Translations under genes and position numbers: made by a program
Assembly: GCF_017876155.1 (NCBI RefSeq)
Contig: NZ_JAGINP010000011.1
Span: forward strand, 167,458-231,457
Length of the DNA stretch: 64,000 nucleotides
From: Azospirillum rugosum
GTDB taxonomy: Bacteria > Pseudomonadota > Alphaproteobacteria > Azospirillales > Azospirillaceae
Reading direction: 5' to 3'
Shown here: positions 9,301 to 16,571 of the stretch, piece after piece
How positions within the stretch are numbered: position 1 is the first letter of the stretch
How the letters are laid out: each line of letters opens with the position of its first letter
Notes under the pieces: model-generated
What the model saw: the letters and a program-made list of their open reading frames with translations, nothing else
Told to the model about the DNA's origin: nothing
Databases searched by the model: none

Positions 9301-9714
9301 CCACACCGTGACCAGCGACGGATCGACCGGGTCCACGGCGCGCGGGCTGTACAGCTCCCCATTGCCGTCGCGCCGGTACCAGTCCGGATGCTCGCCGACC
9401 AGCAGCGCGTCCTTGGCCGTGTGGTTGATGACGAGGTCGAGCATCACCGACTGGCCGTGCCGCCGCGCCTCGGCGATAAAGCCGCGCAGCAACTCGTCCG
9501 GATGCTCCGGCGCACTCCCTTGGAGCCGATCATGCAGCCGGTAATAATCCTTCACGGCGTACAGGCTGCCGGAGAAACCCGGATAATGGATCGGGTTCAG
9601 GAACAGCCAGTCGAATCCCATGCCCTGGATGCGCGGCAGGTGTCCCGCCCAGTCGCGTACCGGGCCGATCAGGGTGGGAAACAGGTTGTAGATGCGCGGT
9701 CCAGCGGTGGCCAT
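6367..9714 (-). CDS. glgE: GH13 alpha-amylase-like domain fused to GlgE (alpha-1,4-glucan:maltose-1-phosphate maltosyltransferase)
   Basis: A 1115-residue two-enzyme protein. Residues about 5-440 are a GH13 domain with its catalytic residues: Asp177 (GFRCDAAY), Glu206 (FFAETLG) and Asp261 (PESHDTDRL). Residues about 470-1115 are GlgE, with Asp844 (FRVDNPHTKPFPFWEW), Glu873 (LFLAEAFTRPK) and Asp931 (FANTPDILP). GlgE transfers maltosyl units from maltose-1-phosphate to alpha-glucan. The first domain may supply or trim a glucan or oligosaccharide, but its substrate is not shown by the sequence. The start ATG at 9712-9714 has GAGGA eight bases upstream; an in-frame ATG at 9783 is less likely. No treS or pep2 partner is adjacent. 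A PPK2 kinase is divergently transcribed 183 bp away. Confidence 0.9.
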   Translation of the reverse strand: MATAGPRIYNLFPTLIGPVRDWAGHLPRIQGMGFDWLFLNPIHYPGFSGSLYAVKDYYRLHDRLQGSAPEHPDELLRGFIAEARRHGQSVMLDLVINHTAKDALLVGEHPDWYRRDGNGELYSPRAVDPVDPSLVTVWGDLAMLDYDKAEARAGMIEYWTHYLRHYIGLGVKGFRCDAAYQIPADVWKALIDASHAVDPEVKFFAETLGCTVEQVRDLCGAGFDFLFNSAKWWDFKSDWLLDQYEEFRWIAPSIAFPESHDTDRLAAEVGSQDTERLAAQLKMHYLFAASFSTGVMMPVGFEYGFTRKLDVVHTTPEDWEEPKLDLTGFIGKVNAMKAETPALNVEGPQRRVTAPHNPVIGLVRSTQGWANGDGESCSVMLINPDESQAHPIDPGPVLAQTGGGFADFEDVTPDAEPVPFEPGRDLRLRPLEMRVFRARPAQRRPIELQHLGEQGPQHDKDSRAWMDELAARRVTIENVYPEIEGGRFAVKRVVGDTLEVWADIYTDGTFVLAARVIYRPVDEEAWREVPMTLFDNDRWVGKVPLTRNTRYQYSILAWRDVWESWRADFKKKHDVGMDVSLELIEGRRFVEHAVGLNEGEGRAALERVVERMNTLQGPELIAYALSDEPRKAMARYGERQYLSRYGCDLEVYVDRTAARYSAWFEIFPRSASPDPSRPGTFDDVANMLPFIRDMGFDVLYFPPIHPIGRSFRKGRNNTLNPGPNDPGVPYAIGATEGGHTEIDPMIGDHEGFRRLVKEARRHGIEIALDFAVQCSPDHPWIKQHPQWFYWRPDGTIRYAENPPKKYQDIVNVSFYRESYPDLWYALRDVVLFWCEEGVRIFRVDNPHTKPFPFWEWMIREVQDRYPDALFLAEAFTRPKLMKRLAKLGFTQSYSYFTWRNTKPELTEYLTELTQGESKDYMQPNFFANTPDILPPILVHGGRPAHMMRAVLASTLSGVYGLYAPYFVCEADPYPGKEEYNHSEKYEIRHWDWNKPGNIVGYVKKLNEIRRENPALHQFTNLRFYNAFDDNILLYGKMTEAKDNVILIAVNLDPHNGHGGTIEIPLWELGLPDGAHVQVEDLFSGHRFTWIGKFQHVWLDPQQNPAAIWRIRPPGA

Positions 9715-9897
9715 CCGGGGTTCCTCGTGGTCGGCTGTGGCACGCCCGCCCGGCTCGGCCGTTGACAAGCCGAAAGCCCCCATATGGGATTGCTCAACGG
9801 CGGCAACGGAAGCCCGGCGGTGCGCACGCGCTCAACCCCGGCGAGGCGCGAAGGTTCCGCCATCGATTACGCTATGGCCGCAGCGGAAGGGACAGGA

Positions 9898-10728
9898 ATG
9901 GGAAACGGGAACGGCAAGATCCGCCTCGACAAGCTGGACATCAAGGCGGCCACCATCGCCAGCAAGGAGGAGTACGAGAAGCGCCTCGACAAGCTGCAAA
10001 AGGAACTGCTGCACATCCAGCAGACCTATTGGCACGAGAAACGCCGCGCCATCCTGGTGTTCGAAGGCTGGGACGCCGCCGGCAAGGGCGGCTGCATCCG
10101 CCGCCTGACCGAGCCGCTCGACCCCCGCGGCTTCCACGTCTGGCCGATCGGCTCCCCCTCGGCGGAGGAGCAGGGCAAGCATTACCTCTACCGCTTCTGG
10201 ACCAAGCTGCCGGCGCCGGGCACCTTCGCCGTCTTCGACCGGTCCTGGTACGGCCGCGTGCTGGTGGAGCGGGTGGAGGGCTTCGCCAACAAGGACGACT
10301 GGAAGCGCGCCTACGACGAAATCGTCCAATTCGAGCGGATGCTGACCGACGACGGCGCCCGCATCATCAAGATCTTCATGCACATCACCCAGGACGAGCA
10401 GCTCGACCGCTTCCGGGAACGGCTGACCAACCCCTACAAGCGCTGGAAGCTGACGGAGGAGGATCTGCGCAACCGCGCCAAGTGGGACGACTACACCAAG
10501 GCCATCGAGGCGATGTTCGAGAAGACCTCGACCGACAACGCGCCCTGGCACGCCGTTCCCGCCAACTCCAAATGGTACGCCCGCGTGAAGGTGCTGGAGA
10601 TCGTGACGGAGGCCCTGCGCAAGGGCGTCAACGTCGCCCCGCCGCCCATCGACCTGTCCGTCGCCAAGATCGCCGCCGAGGTGCTGGGCATCCATCTCAG
10701 CTTCGGCGTGGACGGGAAAGACCAGTAA
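9898..10728 (+). CDS. ppk2: PPK2-family polyphosphate:nucleotide phosphotransferase
   Basis: A 276-residue cytosolic kinase. The P-loop is at residues about 55-64 (FEGWDAAGKGG). The Walker B-like FDRSWYGR follows at about 110, and the lid region has ERLTNPYKRWKLTEEDLRNR. PPK2 enzymes use polyphosphate to phosphorylate nucleotides (ADP/GDP, or AMP in some classes), and the subclass cannot be fixed here. The frame is open from 9784, but the ATG at 9898 has GGAAGG about eight bases upstream and fits homologue length, so it is chosen; ATG 9874 is the alternative. A perfect palindrome begins three bases after the stop. Confidence 0.92.
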   Translation: MGNGNGKIRLDKLDIKAATIASKEEYEKRLDKLQKELLHIQQTYWHEKRRAILVFEGWDAAGKGGCIRRLTEPLDPRGFHVWPIGSPSAEEQGKHYLYRFWTKLPAPGTFAVFDRSWYGRVLVERVEGFANKDDWKRAYDEIVQFERMLTDDGARIIKIFMHITQDEQLDRFRERLTNPYKRWKLTEEDLRNRAKWDDYTKAIEAMFEKTSTDNAPWHAVPANSKWYARVKVLEIVTEALRKGVNVAPPPIDLSVAKIAAEVLGIHLSFGVDGKDQ

Positions 10729-10730
10729 TA

Positions 10731-10805
10731 TGTCGGGTTGCGCTTCGCTCCACCCGACCTACAGGGCCGTTTCGTAGGTCGGGTGGAGCGAAGCGCAACC
10801 CGACA
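10731..10805. repeat. Family B intergenic palindrome (copy B2), perfect 32-bp arms
   Basis: The arms TGTCGGGTTGCGCTTCGCTC (continuing to 10762) and its exact complement (10774-10805) flank an 11-base centre. It lies between the convergent ppk2 and ClC genes. The arm core GGGTTGCGCT-TCGCTCCACCC is shared with the copy at 6265-6352. The RNA hairpin on either strand would be extremely stable, so a role as a transcript end is plausible, but no U-tract follows. A short direct repeat (CGACACCCGCCCC) follows immediately. Confidence 0.9.
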
Positions 10806-10828
10806 CCCGCCCCCGACACCCGCCCCCC

Positions 10829-12667
10829 TCAATCGCGGCCGTACAGGCTCCGCTCGCCCAGTTCCTCGCCGCGCTGGCGCTCCAGCTCCTGGCTGTAGCG
10901 GCGCAGGGCGTAGGCCTCGGTGACGTAGCCGGCGATGCGGCGGTCGGTGCGCGCGGTCAGCACCGGCAGCGCCTCCACCTCGCACTCGTGGAAGCGCTGG
11001 AGCACCCGGCGCACGTCGTCGCCGGGCAGCACGAAGGCCTCCGGGTGCCGGGCCAGCTCGCCGACCGGCCGGGTCGCGGCCTCCTCGCCGAGGGAGGGAT
11101 CGTGCACGGCGTCCATGTCGATCACCCCGGCGTAGGCGCCGCTGGGCTCCACCGCGAAGACCTGCTTGGCCGAGCCCACGGGGTAGAGCCGGCGCAGCGC
11201 GTCCACCGTCTGGGTCGTCAGCACGGTCTTGGCGTCGCCGCGCATCAGCCGCAGGGCGGTCAGCTCCGCCACCCAGCCGATGTCGTAGGCGCCGCGGATC
11301 GGCACGCCGCGCAGGTGGAAGCGCCAGGTCGCGAAGGAATAGCCGAAGGCCTGCCGCACCACGGTGGTGGAGACGACCACACCGATCATGACGCCCGACG
11401 CCGCCCAGAAGTCCTGCGTCGCCTCCAGCACCAGCAGCACCATGGTGACCGGCGCGCCGACGATGCCGGCGGCGACCGACCCCATGCCGACCAGCACCAG
11501 CAGCATCCGGTCGATGCCGAGCCCCGGGACATAGGCATCGACGGCACCGTACAGCACGCCGCCGAACAGCCCGCCCAGCAGGAGCGACGCGCTGAACAGC
11601 CCGCCGCGGAAGCCGGAGCCCAACGACAGGGCCGACGCCACGATCTTGGCGAGCAGCAGGATCGCCATGGCCTGCAGCCCGTCGGTGACGTGCGCCGGGT
11701 CGGCGCCGGGGCCGGCGCCCAGCACCCGCGGCACGGCCAGCGCCAGCGCGCCGAGGCAGAGGCCGCCAAGCGCCGGGCGCGCCCAGACCGGAACGGGCAA
11801 GGCGCGGAATCCGCGCTCCGCCACCGTGACCGACTGCATGGCGAGGATGCTGAGCCAGCCGGCGAGGAAGCCCAGCACGCCGCAGACCAGGTAATCCAGC
11901 CCCTCGACCGCGACGGGCCGGACGAACTGCAACGGCATGTCCCCGTCGGTCAGCCCATTCGCCACCGCTACGGCGGTCACCGCCGCCGCCCCGACCGGGG
12001 CCAGCGTCGCGATGGTGTAGCCGCCCAGCACCAGCTCGAACGCGTAGAAGGCGCCGGCGAGCGGGGCGTTGTAGGCCGCGGCGATCGCCGCCGCGGCACC
12101 GCAGCCGACAAGCGTGCGCAGGTCGGCGCGGCGCAGGTGCAGCCTCTGCCCGGCGACCGACGCGAGGCCGGACCCCGCCTGGGTGTAGGCCGCCTCCATC
12201 CCGACCGAGGCGCCGGAGCCGTTGGACAGCAGGGTGGACAGGGTCAGGCGCAGGCTGTCGACCAGCGACATCTTGCCGCCGTACAGCGCGTTCGCCTCGA
12301 CCGGGTCGACGATCTCGTTGGGCCGCCAGCGCCGCACCAGCTTGACCAGCAGGCCGAGCAGCAGCCCGCCCGCCACGGGCACCAGCGCGATGCGCCAGGG
12401 ATCGCCCGCCACCGCCTGGCTGAGGTTGAGCCCGTGCGGCAGATCGAACGCGGTCGCCTGCGCCCAGGCCACCGCCTCGTGCAGCAGGGCCACCGCCAGC
12501 CCGATCACGCCGCCGATGCCGGCGGCCAGCAGAAGGACGGCGAGCGTGCTGTTGCGCAGGCTCTGCCGGGTCAGCGACGCGGCGGACCGCTCGCTGGACA
12601 ACAGGTTGGGCAGGGCGTTGGCGGCGTCGCTCGCCGCCCCACGGATTCCGGTGACGTCGTCGGGCAT
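10829..12667 (-). CDS. ClC-family chloride channel/transporter with C-terminal CBS-like region
   Basis: A 612-residue protein with about ten hydrophobic helices (residues 40-455) typical of ClC proteins. The usual motifs are altered. The position of GSGIP reads EIVDPVEA. The GREGP position reads GMEAA, keeping the gating glutamate (Glu158). The GxFxP loop reads GGLFSAS, keeping Phe but losing Pro. The last ~140 residues look like a CBS domain pair (TTQTVDALRRLYPVGSAKQ and HPEAFVLPGDDVRRVL). Such proteins move chloride or fluoride, but the changed selectivity filter makes the ion uncertain. The ATG at 12665-12667 is used; its Shine-Dalgarno sequence is weak. Confidence 0.85.
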   Translation of the reverse strand: MPDDVTGIRGAASDAANALPNLLSSERSAASLTRQSLRNSTLAVLLLAAGIGGVIGLAVALLHEAVAWAQATAFDLPHGLNLSQAVAGDPWRIALVPVAGGLLLGLLVKLVRRWRPNEIVDPVEANALYGGKMSLVDSLRLTLSTLLSNGSGASVGMEAAYTQAGSGLASVAGQRLHLRRADLRTLVGCGAAAAIAAAYNAPLAGAFYAFELVLGGYTIATLAPVGAAAVTAVAVANGLTDGDMPLQFVRPVAVEGLDYLVCGVLGFLAGWLSILAMQSVTVAERGFRALPVPVWARPALGGLCLGALALAVPRVLGAGPGADPAHVTDGLQAMAILLLAKIVASALSLGSGFRGGLFSASLLLGGLFGGVLYGAVDAYVPGLGIDRMLLVLVGMGSVAAGIVGAPVTMVLLVLEATQDFWAASGVMIGVVVSTTVVRQAFGYSFATWRFHLRGVPIRGAYDIGWVAELTALRLMRGDAKTVLTTQTVDALRRLYPVGSAKQVFAVEPSGAYAGVIDMDAVHDPSLGEEAATRPVGELARHPEAFVLPGDDVRRVLQRFHECEVEALPVLTARTDRRIAGYVTEAYALRRYSQELERQRGEELGERSLYGRD

Positions 12668-12729
12668 GACTGCATAACTGTGCGGGAGCGCTCTCGCGTC
12701 AACCGCACGGGTGAAGCGCCAGCCGATCT

Positions 12730-13983
12730 TTAGGGCTTGGCCTTCTCCGATCCAGTCGCCGGAGTGGCTGCCGGGGCACCCGCCTGGGCCGCGGGCGCCG
12801 GGGCGGAGGCGATCTTGCGCAGCACCTCCGCCAGGTTGTCGCGGACCTTGTCGGCGAGCGCCTTGTCCGCGTCGGCAGATTCGTGGAACAGCACCGTGAA
12901 CAGGTGCGCCGACGACAGGAAGAAGGTCAGCGAGACGTGGAGGTTGCCCTCCTTCAGGGTGCAATCCATGGCGCCGGTGCGCAGCGACAGGCCGGGGAAC
13001 TCCTCCATCAGGTTCAGCGTGGCGGCATGGGTGCCGTCGCACCGCTTCTTCATCGCCTCCACATAGGCCTCGGTCAGGTCGGCCAGCTTGGCGTCGTCGC
13101 CGACCACCCGCTCCTTGATGCCGCCCATGATCGGGCCGATGCGCCAGGCGAGGTCGGCCGGGCGCTCCTCCTTCGGGATGTTGTCGAGCGGAACGGACTG
13201 CGCGTCGCGCACGCCCGCGGCCCGCAGCAGGTCGGCCAGCCCGGCCGGAAGCGCCGGCCCCTTGGCCTTGCCGTCCTTGCCGGTGCCGGACGCGGTGGTC
13301 ATCGGCGGCACGTCGCCCGCCTTGTCCACGCAGGTCTTCAGGTCGCCGAGGATCTTCTTGGTGCCCTTCAGCTGGAACACGATGCGGTCGCTGTCGGAGG
13401 AGAAGACCAGCTCCTTGCCGCTCATCATCGCGTTGTACAGCTCGTCGTCCTTGCCGTTGGGGACGACCAGCATGTCCGGCTTCGGCGCCACGGCGATGCG
13501 ATCGCGCGTCAGCTTGCCGTCGACGGAGACCTTCACCTTCCACTGCTGCCCGCCCGGCAACTCGGCGCCGGGGATGCCGATGCCCAGGTTCACCTCACCC
13601 CTCGGGTTGCGCGCGACCATCAGCGTGTGACCGGTGTCGAAGCGGCCCTCGATCGCGCAATAGGCGAACTTGCCGTCCTTGTCCTTGGCCGGCCCGCCCT
13701 CCCAGCCGTCCTCCAGCACCGACGGGCCGGACTTCGTGGGCGCGGTCCCCGGTGCGGGTGCTTGACCGGCGGGTGCTTGACCGGCGGGCGCCTGTCCCGC
13801 CGGGGCCTGCGCCGCCGGGGCCGCGGGAGCGGGAGCGGGCGTCCGGCTGGGCGGCAGCGGGTAGTACATGACCGGCGGGTCGACCGGCACCAGTTCCGCG
13901 ACCTGCGGCCCGGCGGCGTGGGCGGCGGTCGCCCCCAGCAGCAGAAGGGCGGAAAGCGCGACGGCGGCGGCGGTGTCGGTCAT
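12730..13983 (-). CDS. Exported protein of unknown function with Pro/Ala-rich repeat linker
   Basis: A 417-residue protein that I do not recognise with confidence. Residues 1-24 (MTDTAAAVALSALLLLGATA) are a signal peptide ending AHA-A. Residues about 45-85 are a Pro/Ala-rich linker with tandem PAGQA units. A globular part follows with single cysteines (FAYCAIEGRF, LKTCVDKAG, KKRCDGTHA, AMDCTLKEG), perhaps two periplasmic disulfides. The first part (about 90-230) loosely resembles IalB-like proteins. The C-terminus is again Ala/Pro-rich. The frame extends upstream to 14121, but the signal peptide fixes the start at 13983. It lies 62 bp before the ClC gene and 141 bp after livF; an operon link is unproven. 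Confidence 0.7.
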   Translation of the reverse strand: MTDTAAAVALSALLLLGATAAHAAGPQVAELVPVDPPVMYYPLPPSRTPAPAPAAPAAQAPAGQAPAGQAPAGQAPAPGTAPTKSGPSVLEDGWEGGPAKDKDGKFAYCAIEGRFDTGHTLMVARNPRGEVNLGIGIPGAELPGGQQWKVKVSVDGKLTRDRIAVAPKPDMLVVPNGKDDELYNAMMSGKELVFSSDSDRIVFQLKGTKKILGDLKTCVDKAGDVPPMTTASGTGKDGKAKGPALPAGLADLLRAAGVRDAQSVPLDNIPKEERPADLAWRIGPIMGGIKERVVGDDAKLADLTEAYVEAMKKRCDGTHAATLNLMEEFPGLSLRTGAMDCTLKEGNLHVSLTFFLSSAHLFTVLFHESADADKALADKVRDNLAEVLRKIASAPAPAAQAGAPAATPATGSEKAKP

Positions 13984-14124
13984 GGTGGAAACTATCCTTG
14001 GGGGCCTGCAGGGGGGCGAATCACCGCGGGAAGCTAGCCCCGCACGCCTGGATCGGCAAGCGGAAGACGAGCGCTTCTCCAGAAAGTTCACCCACCCCGG
14101 AGCAACCGCCCGCGGCCCCATCTC

Positions 14125-14844
14125 TTACCCGCCGAGAAAGGCCTCGCGCAGCGCGTCTTCGGGCAGGCGGTCGGCCGGCCCGTCGTGGACGATGCGCCCC
14201 AGCCGCATCAGCACGGCGCGTCCGGTGGCGGCCAGCGCGCGGGCGGCGCTCTGCTCGGCGACCAGCACCGTCGTGCCGGCGGCGGCGATGGACCGCACGG
14301 CGCCGAAGACCTCGCCCGCCAGCTTCGGCGACAGGCCGAGCGAGGGCTCGTCCAGCAGGAGAAGGCGCGGCCGCCCCATCAGCGCGCGTCCCACCGCCAG
14401 CATCTGCTGCTGCCCGCCGGACAGCCGCCACGCCCGCTCCGCCGCCTTGCCGGCGAGATCGGGGAACAGCGCGAACACCCGCTCCAGGTCGTCGGCGCGG
14501 GCGGCGCGCCCCAGCGGGCTCGCCACCTCCAGGTTGTCGCGCACGCTCATGCCGGGAAAGACGCGCCGGCCCTCCGGCACATAGCCGAGGCCGCGGCGGA
14601 CGCGCTTTTCCGGGGTAAGGGTCGTGATCGCCTCCCCGTCCAGCCACAGCCCGCCGCCGCGCAGCGGCACGAGGCCGAGGATCGCCTTCAGCAGCGTGGA
14701 CTTGCCGGCCCCGTTCGCCCCCAGCAGGGCCACCGCCTCCCCCGCCGCGAGCGACAGCGACAGGCCGTCCACCGCCACGGCCCCGCCATAGCCGGCGGTC
14801 AAACCCTCGATGCGCAACAGCGGTTCCGGTACCGGAACGGTCAC
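14125..14844 (-). CDS. livF: LivF-type ABC transporter ATPase
   Basis: A 239-residue ATPase with all motifs: Walker A GANGAGKST, Q-loop region RRGLGYVPEGRRVFPGMSVR, an intact signature LSGGQQQML, Walker B LLLLDEPSLGL and the switch region VLVAEQS. The EGRRVFPGMSV-DNL stretch marks the LivF subgroup of the branched-chain amino acid (HAAT) family. The start is GTG at 14842-14844, overlapping the livMG stop by four bases (GTGA). It is the last gene of the livK-livH-livMG-livF unit. Given the TPP riboswitch in front of livK, the substrate may be thiamine-related rather than an amino acid (inference). Confidence 0.93.
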   Translation of the reverse strand: MTVPVPEPLLRIEGLTAGYGGAVAVDGLSLSLAAGEAVALLGANGAGKSTLLKAILGLVPLRGGGLWLDGEAITTLTPEKRVRRGLGYVPEGRRVFPGMSVRDNLEVASPLGRAARADDLERVFALFPDLAGKAAERAWRLSGGQQQMLAVGRALMGRPRLLLLDEPSLGLSPKLAGEVFGAVRSIAAAGTTVLVAEQSAARALAATGRAVLMRLGRIVHDGPADRLPEDALREAFLGG

Positions 14845-16571
14845 GGCGCGTCCTCCCCCAGATAGGCGGCGACCACCGCCGCGTCGCTGCGGACGCCCGC
14901 GGGCGGGCCGTCGTACAGCGTGCGCCCCTGGTCCAGGCACAGCACATGCCCCGCCAGCGGCAGCAGGAAGCCCATGTCGTGCTCCACCACCAGCAGCGCC
15001 GTGCCAGCGGCGGCGATGGCCCGCAGGTGTCCGGCAAGCTCGGCCTTTTCCGCGTCGGTCAATCCCGCCGCCGGCTCGTCGAGCAGCAGCACCGCGGGCT
15101 GGCGCGCGAGCGCGCGGGCAAGCTCGACGCGACGGCGCAGCGCCGCCGGCAGGTCGGCGCAGGGCCGCAGCGCGAGGTCCGCCGCGCCCAGCCGCTCCAG
15201 CGCCCAGAGCGCGTGCGCCTCCGCCGCCGCGACACCGCGGTCGCGCTCCAGCCGGGCGGCGGCGACCGCCTCCAGCACCGTGGCCCCCTCCGGCAGGCTG
15301 ACCGCCTGGAAGGTGCGCGCGATCCCGGCCCGGGCGATGCGGTCGGGCCGTTTCCCGGCAAGGTCGCGCCCGGCCACGAGGATGCGCCCGGCATCTGGCC
15401 GCTCCAGGCCCGAGATCAGGTTGATGACCGTCGTTTTGCCAGACCCGTTGGGACCGATCAACCCGGTGATTGTGCCCGCCTCCAGCGTCAATGAGACCTC
15501 ATCCACCGCCCGCACGCCGCCGAAGGACTTTCGCAGCCCCTCGACCAGCAGCACCGGGCCGCCTTCGATTGCCACCGCGGGGGGCGCTTTCGCCACCGGA
15601 AGCACCCGCTTGCGCGGCGGGAACAGCCGGTCGAGCAGGCCGGTCAGCCCCTCCGGCGCCAGCACGATGGTCGCCAGCAGGGCCGCGCCGTAGACGATCA
15701 GGTAGCTGCGCTCCAGGAAGCGGAACCACTCCGGCAGGTGGACCAGCAGCACGGCGCCCAGGACCGCCCCGGCCACCCGCCCCCGCCCGCCGACCACGGC
15801 GATCGCCAGGACGGAGACCATGACCGGGAACTCCAGCACCTCCGGCGAGACCACGCGCTGCGTGTGCACGGACAGCGCGCCGGCCGCCCCGGCATAGACG
15901 GCGCTGAGCGCGAAGGCCCCCAGCCGCAGCCGCCCGACGTCGAGCCCCAGCGTGCCCGCCGCCAGCGGGTCGTCCCGCACCAGCGTCAGCGCCCGACCCC
16001 AGCGCCCGCGCGCCAGGCTCCAGGCCAGCGCACCGCCCGCGGCCACGAAGCCCCAGACCACCGCCGCCAGCGGCAACCCACGCGGCACCGCCCAGCCGAA
16101 CAGCAGGACTCCCGGCACGCCCGGCAGCCCGTTGGCGCCCCCGGTCAGGCCGGGGCTGTTGACCGCCAGCAGCAGGACGACCTGCGCGATGCCCAGCGTC
16201 GCCAGCGCGAAGTAATGGGACTCCAGCCGCAGCACCGGCAGCCCGACCAGCAGCGCCAGCAGGAACGGCGCCAGGATGGACAGCGGGAAGGTCGCCGCGA
16301 AGGTCCAGCCCAGCTGGCTGCCCAGGATGCCCGTGGCGTAGGCCCCAACCCCGAAGAACGCCCCATGGGCGAGCGACAGGGCCCCGCCCAGCCCGAACAC
16401 GATCTGGAACCCGATGGCGGCCAGCGCGTACACCCCCGCCACCGTCAGCACGCGCAGCCCATAGGGCGACGCGTACAGCAACGCGTACGCCGCCAACACA
16501 GCGACCCCAATCCCCTCCCCCGCCCAGCGGGGGAGGGTCAGGGTGGGGGCAAATTTCAATGCTCTACGCAC
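14841..16571 (-). CDS. livMG: LivM permease fused to LivG ATPase (Liv-type ABC transporter)
   Basis: A 576-residue fusion. Residues about 25-330 are a LivM-type permease (LAAIGFQIVFGLGGALSLAH, SHYFALATLGIAQVVLLLAV, GNGLPGVPG-like ANGLPGVPG). Residues about 345-576 are a LivG ATPase with Walker A GPNGSGKTT, ARTFQAVSLPEGATVLEAV and Walker B AVLLLDEPAAGL. The ABC signature is degenerate: LPAALRRRVELARA where LivG normally has LPYGQQRRLEIARA. The GTG at 16571 overlaps the livH stop and is used. With that start, residues about 8-20 (APTLTLPRWAGEG) are a translated family A repeat. Starting at GTG 16499 or TTG 16496 would leave the repeat outside the protein. Confidence 0.9.
   Translation of the reverse strand: MRRALKFAPTLTLPRWAGEGIGVAVLAAYALLYASPYGLRVLTVAGVYALAAIGFQIVFGLGGALSLAHGAFFGVGAYATGILGSQLGWTFAATFPLSILAPFLLALLVGLPVLRLESHYFALATLGIAQVVLLLAVNSPGLTGGANGLPGVPGVLLFGWAVPRGLPLAAVVWGFVAAGGALAWSLARGRWGRALTLVRDDPLAAGTLGLDVGRLRLGAFALSAVYAGAAGALSVHTQRVVSPEVLEFPVMVSVLAIAVVGGRGRVAGAVLGAVLLVHLPEWFRFLERSYLIVYGAALLATIVLAPEGLTGLLDRLFPPRKRVLPVAKAPPAVAIEGGPVLLVEGLRKSFGGVRAVDEVSLTLEAGTITGLIGPNGSGKTTVINLISGLERPDAGRILVAGRDLAGKRPDRIARAGIARTFQAVSLPEGATVLEAVAAARLERDRGVAAAEAHALWALERLGAADLALRPCADLPAALRRRVELARALARQPAVLLLDEPAAGLTDAEKAELAGHLRAIAAAGTALLVVEHDMGFLLPLAGHVLCLDQGRTLYDGPPAGVRSDAAVVAAYLGEDAP
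16508..16553. repeat. Family A palindromic repeat (copy A2) at the livH-livM junction
   Basis: A short copy with hairpin CCCTCCCCCGCC-CAGC-GGGGGAGGG and the flank TCAGGGTGGGGGC, matching copies near 150, 17470 and 33940. It lies inside the 5' end of livMG if translation starts at GTG 16571. This element class gives the peptide PTLTLPRWAGEG in that frame. Confidence 0.75.

Noticed and set aside
10829..13543. One 904-residue protein joining the ClC gene and the exported unknown
   Set aside because: The upstream part of that frame is an Arg/Gly-rich shadow of the gene at 12730-13983; the ClC protein starts at 12667.
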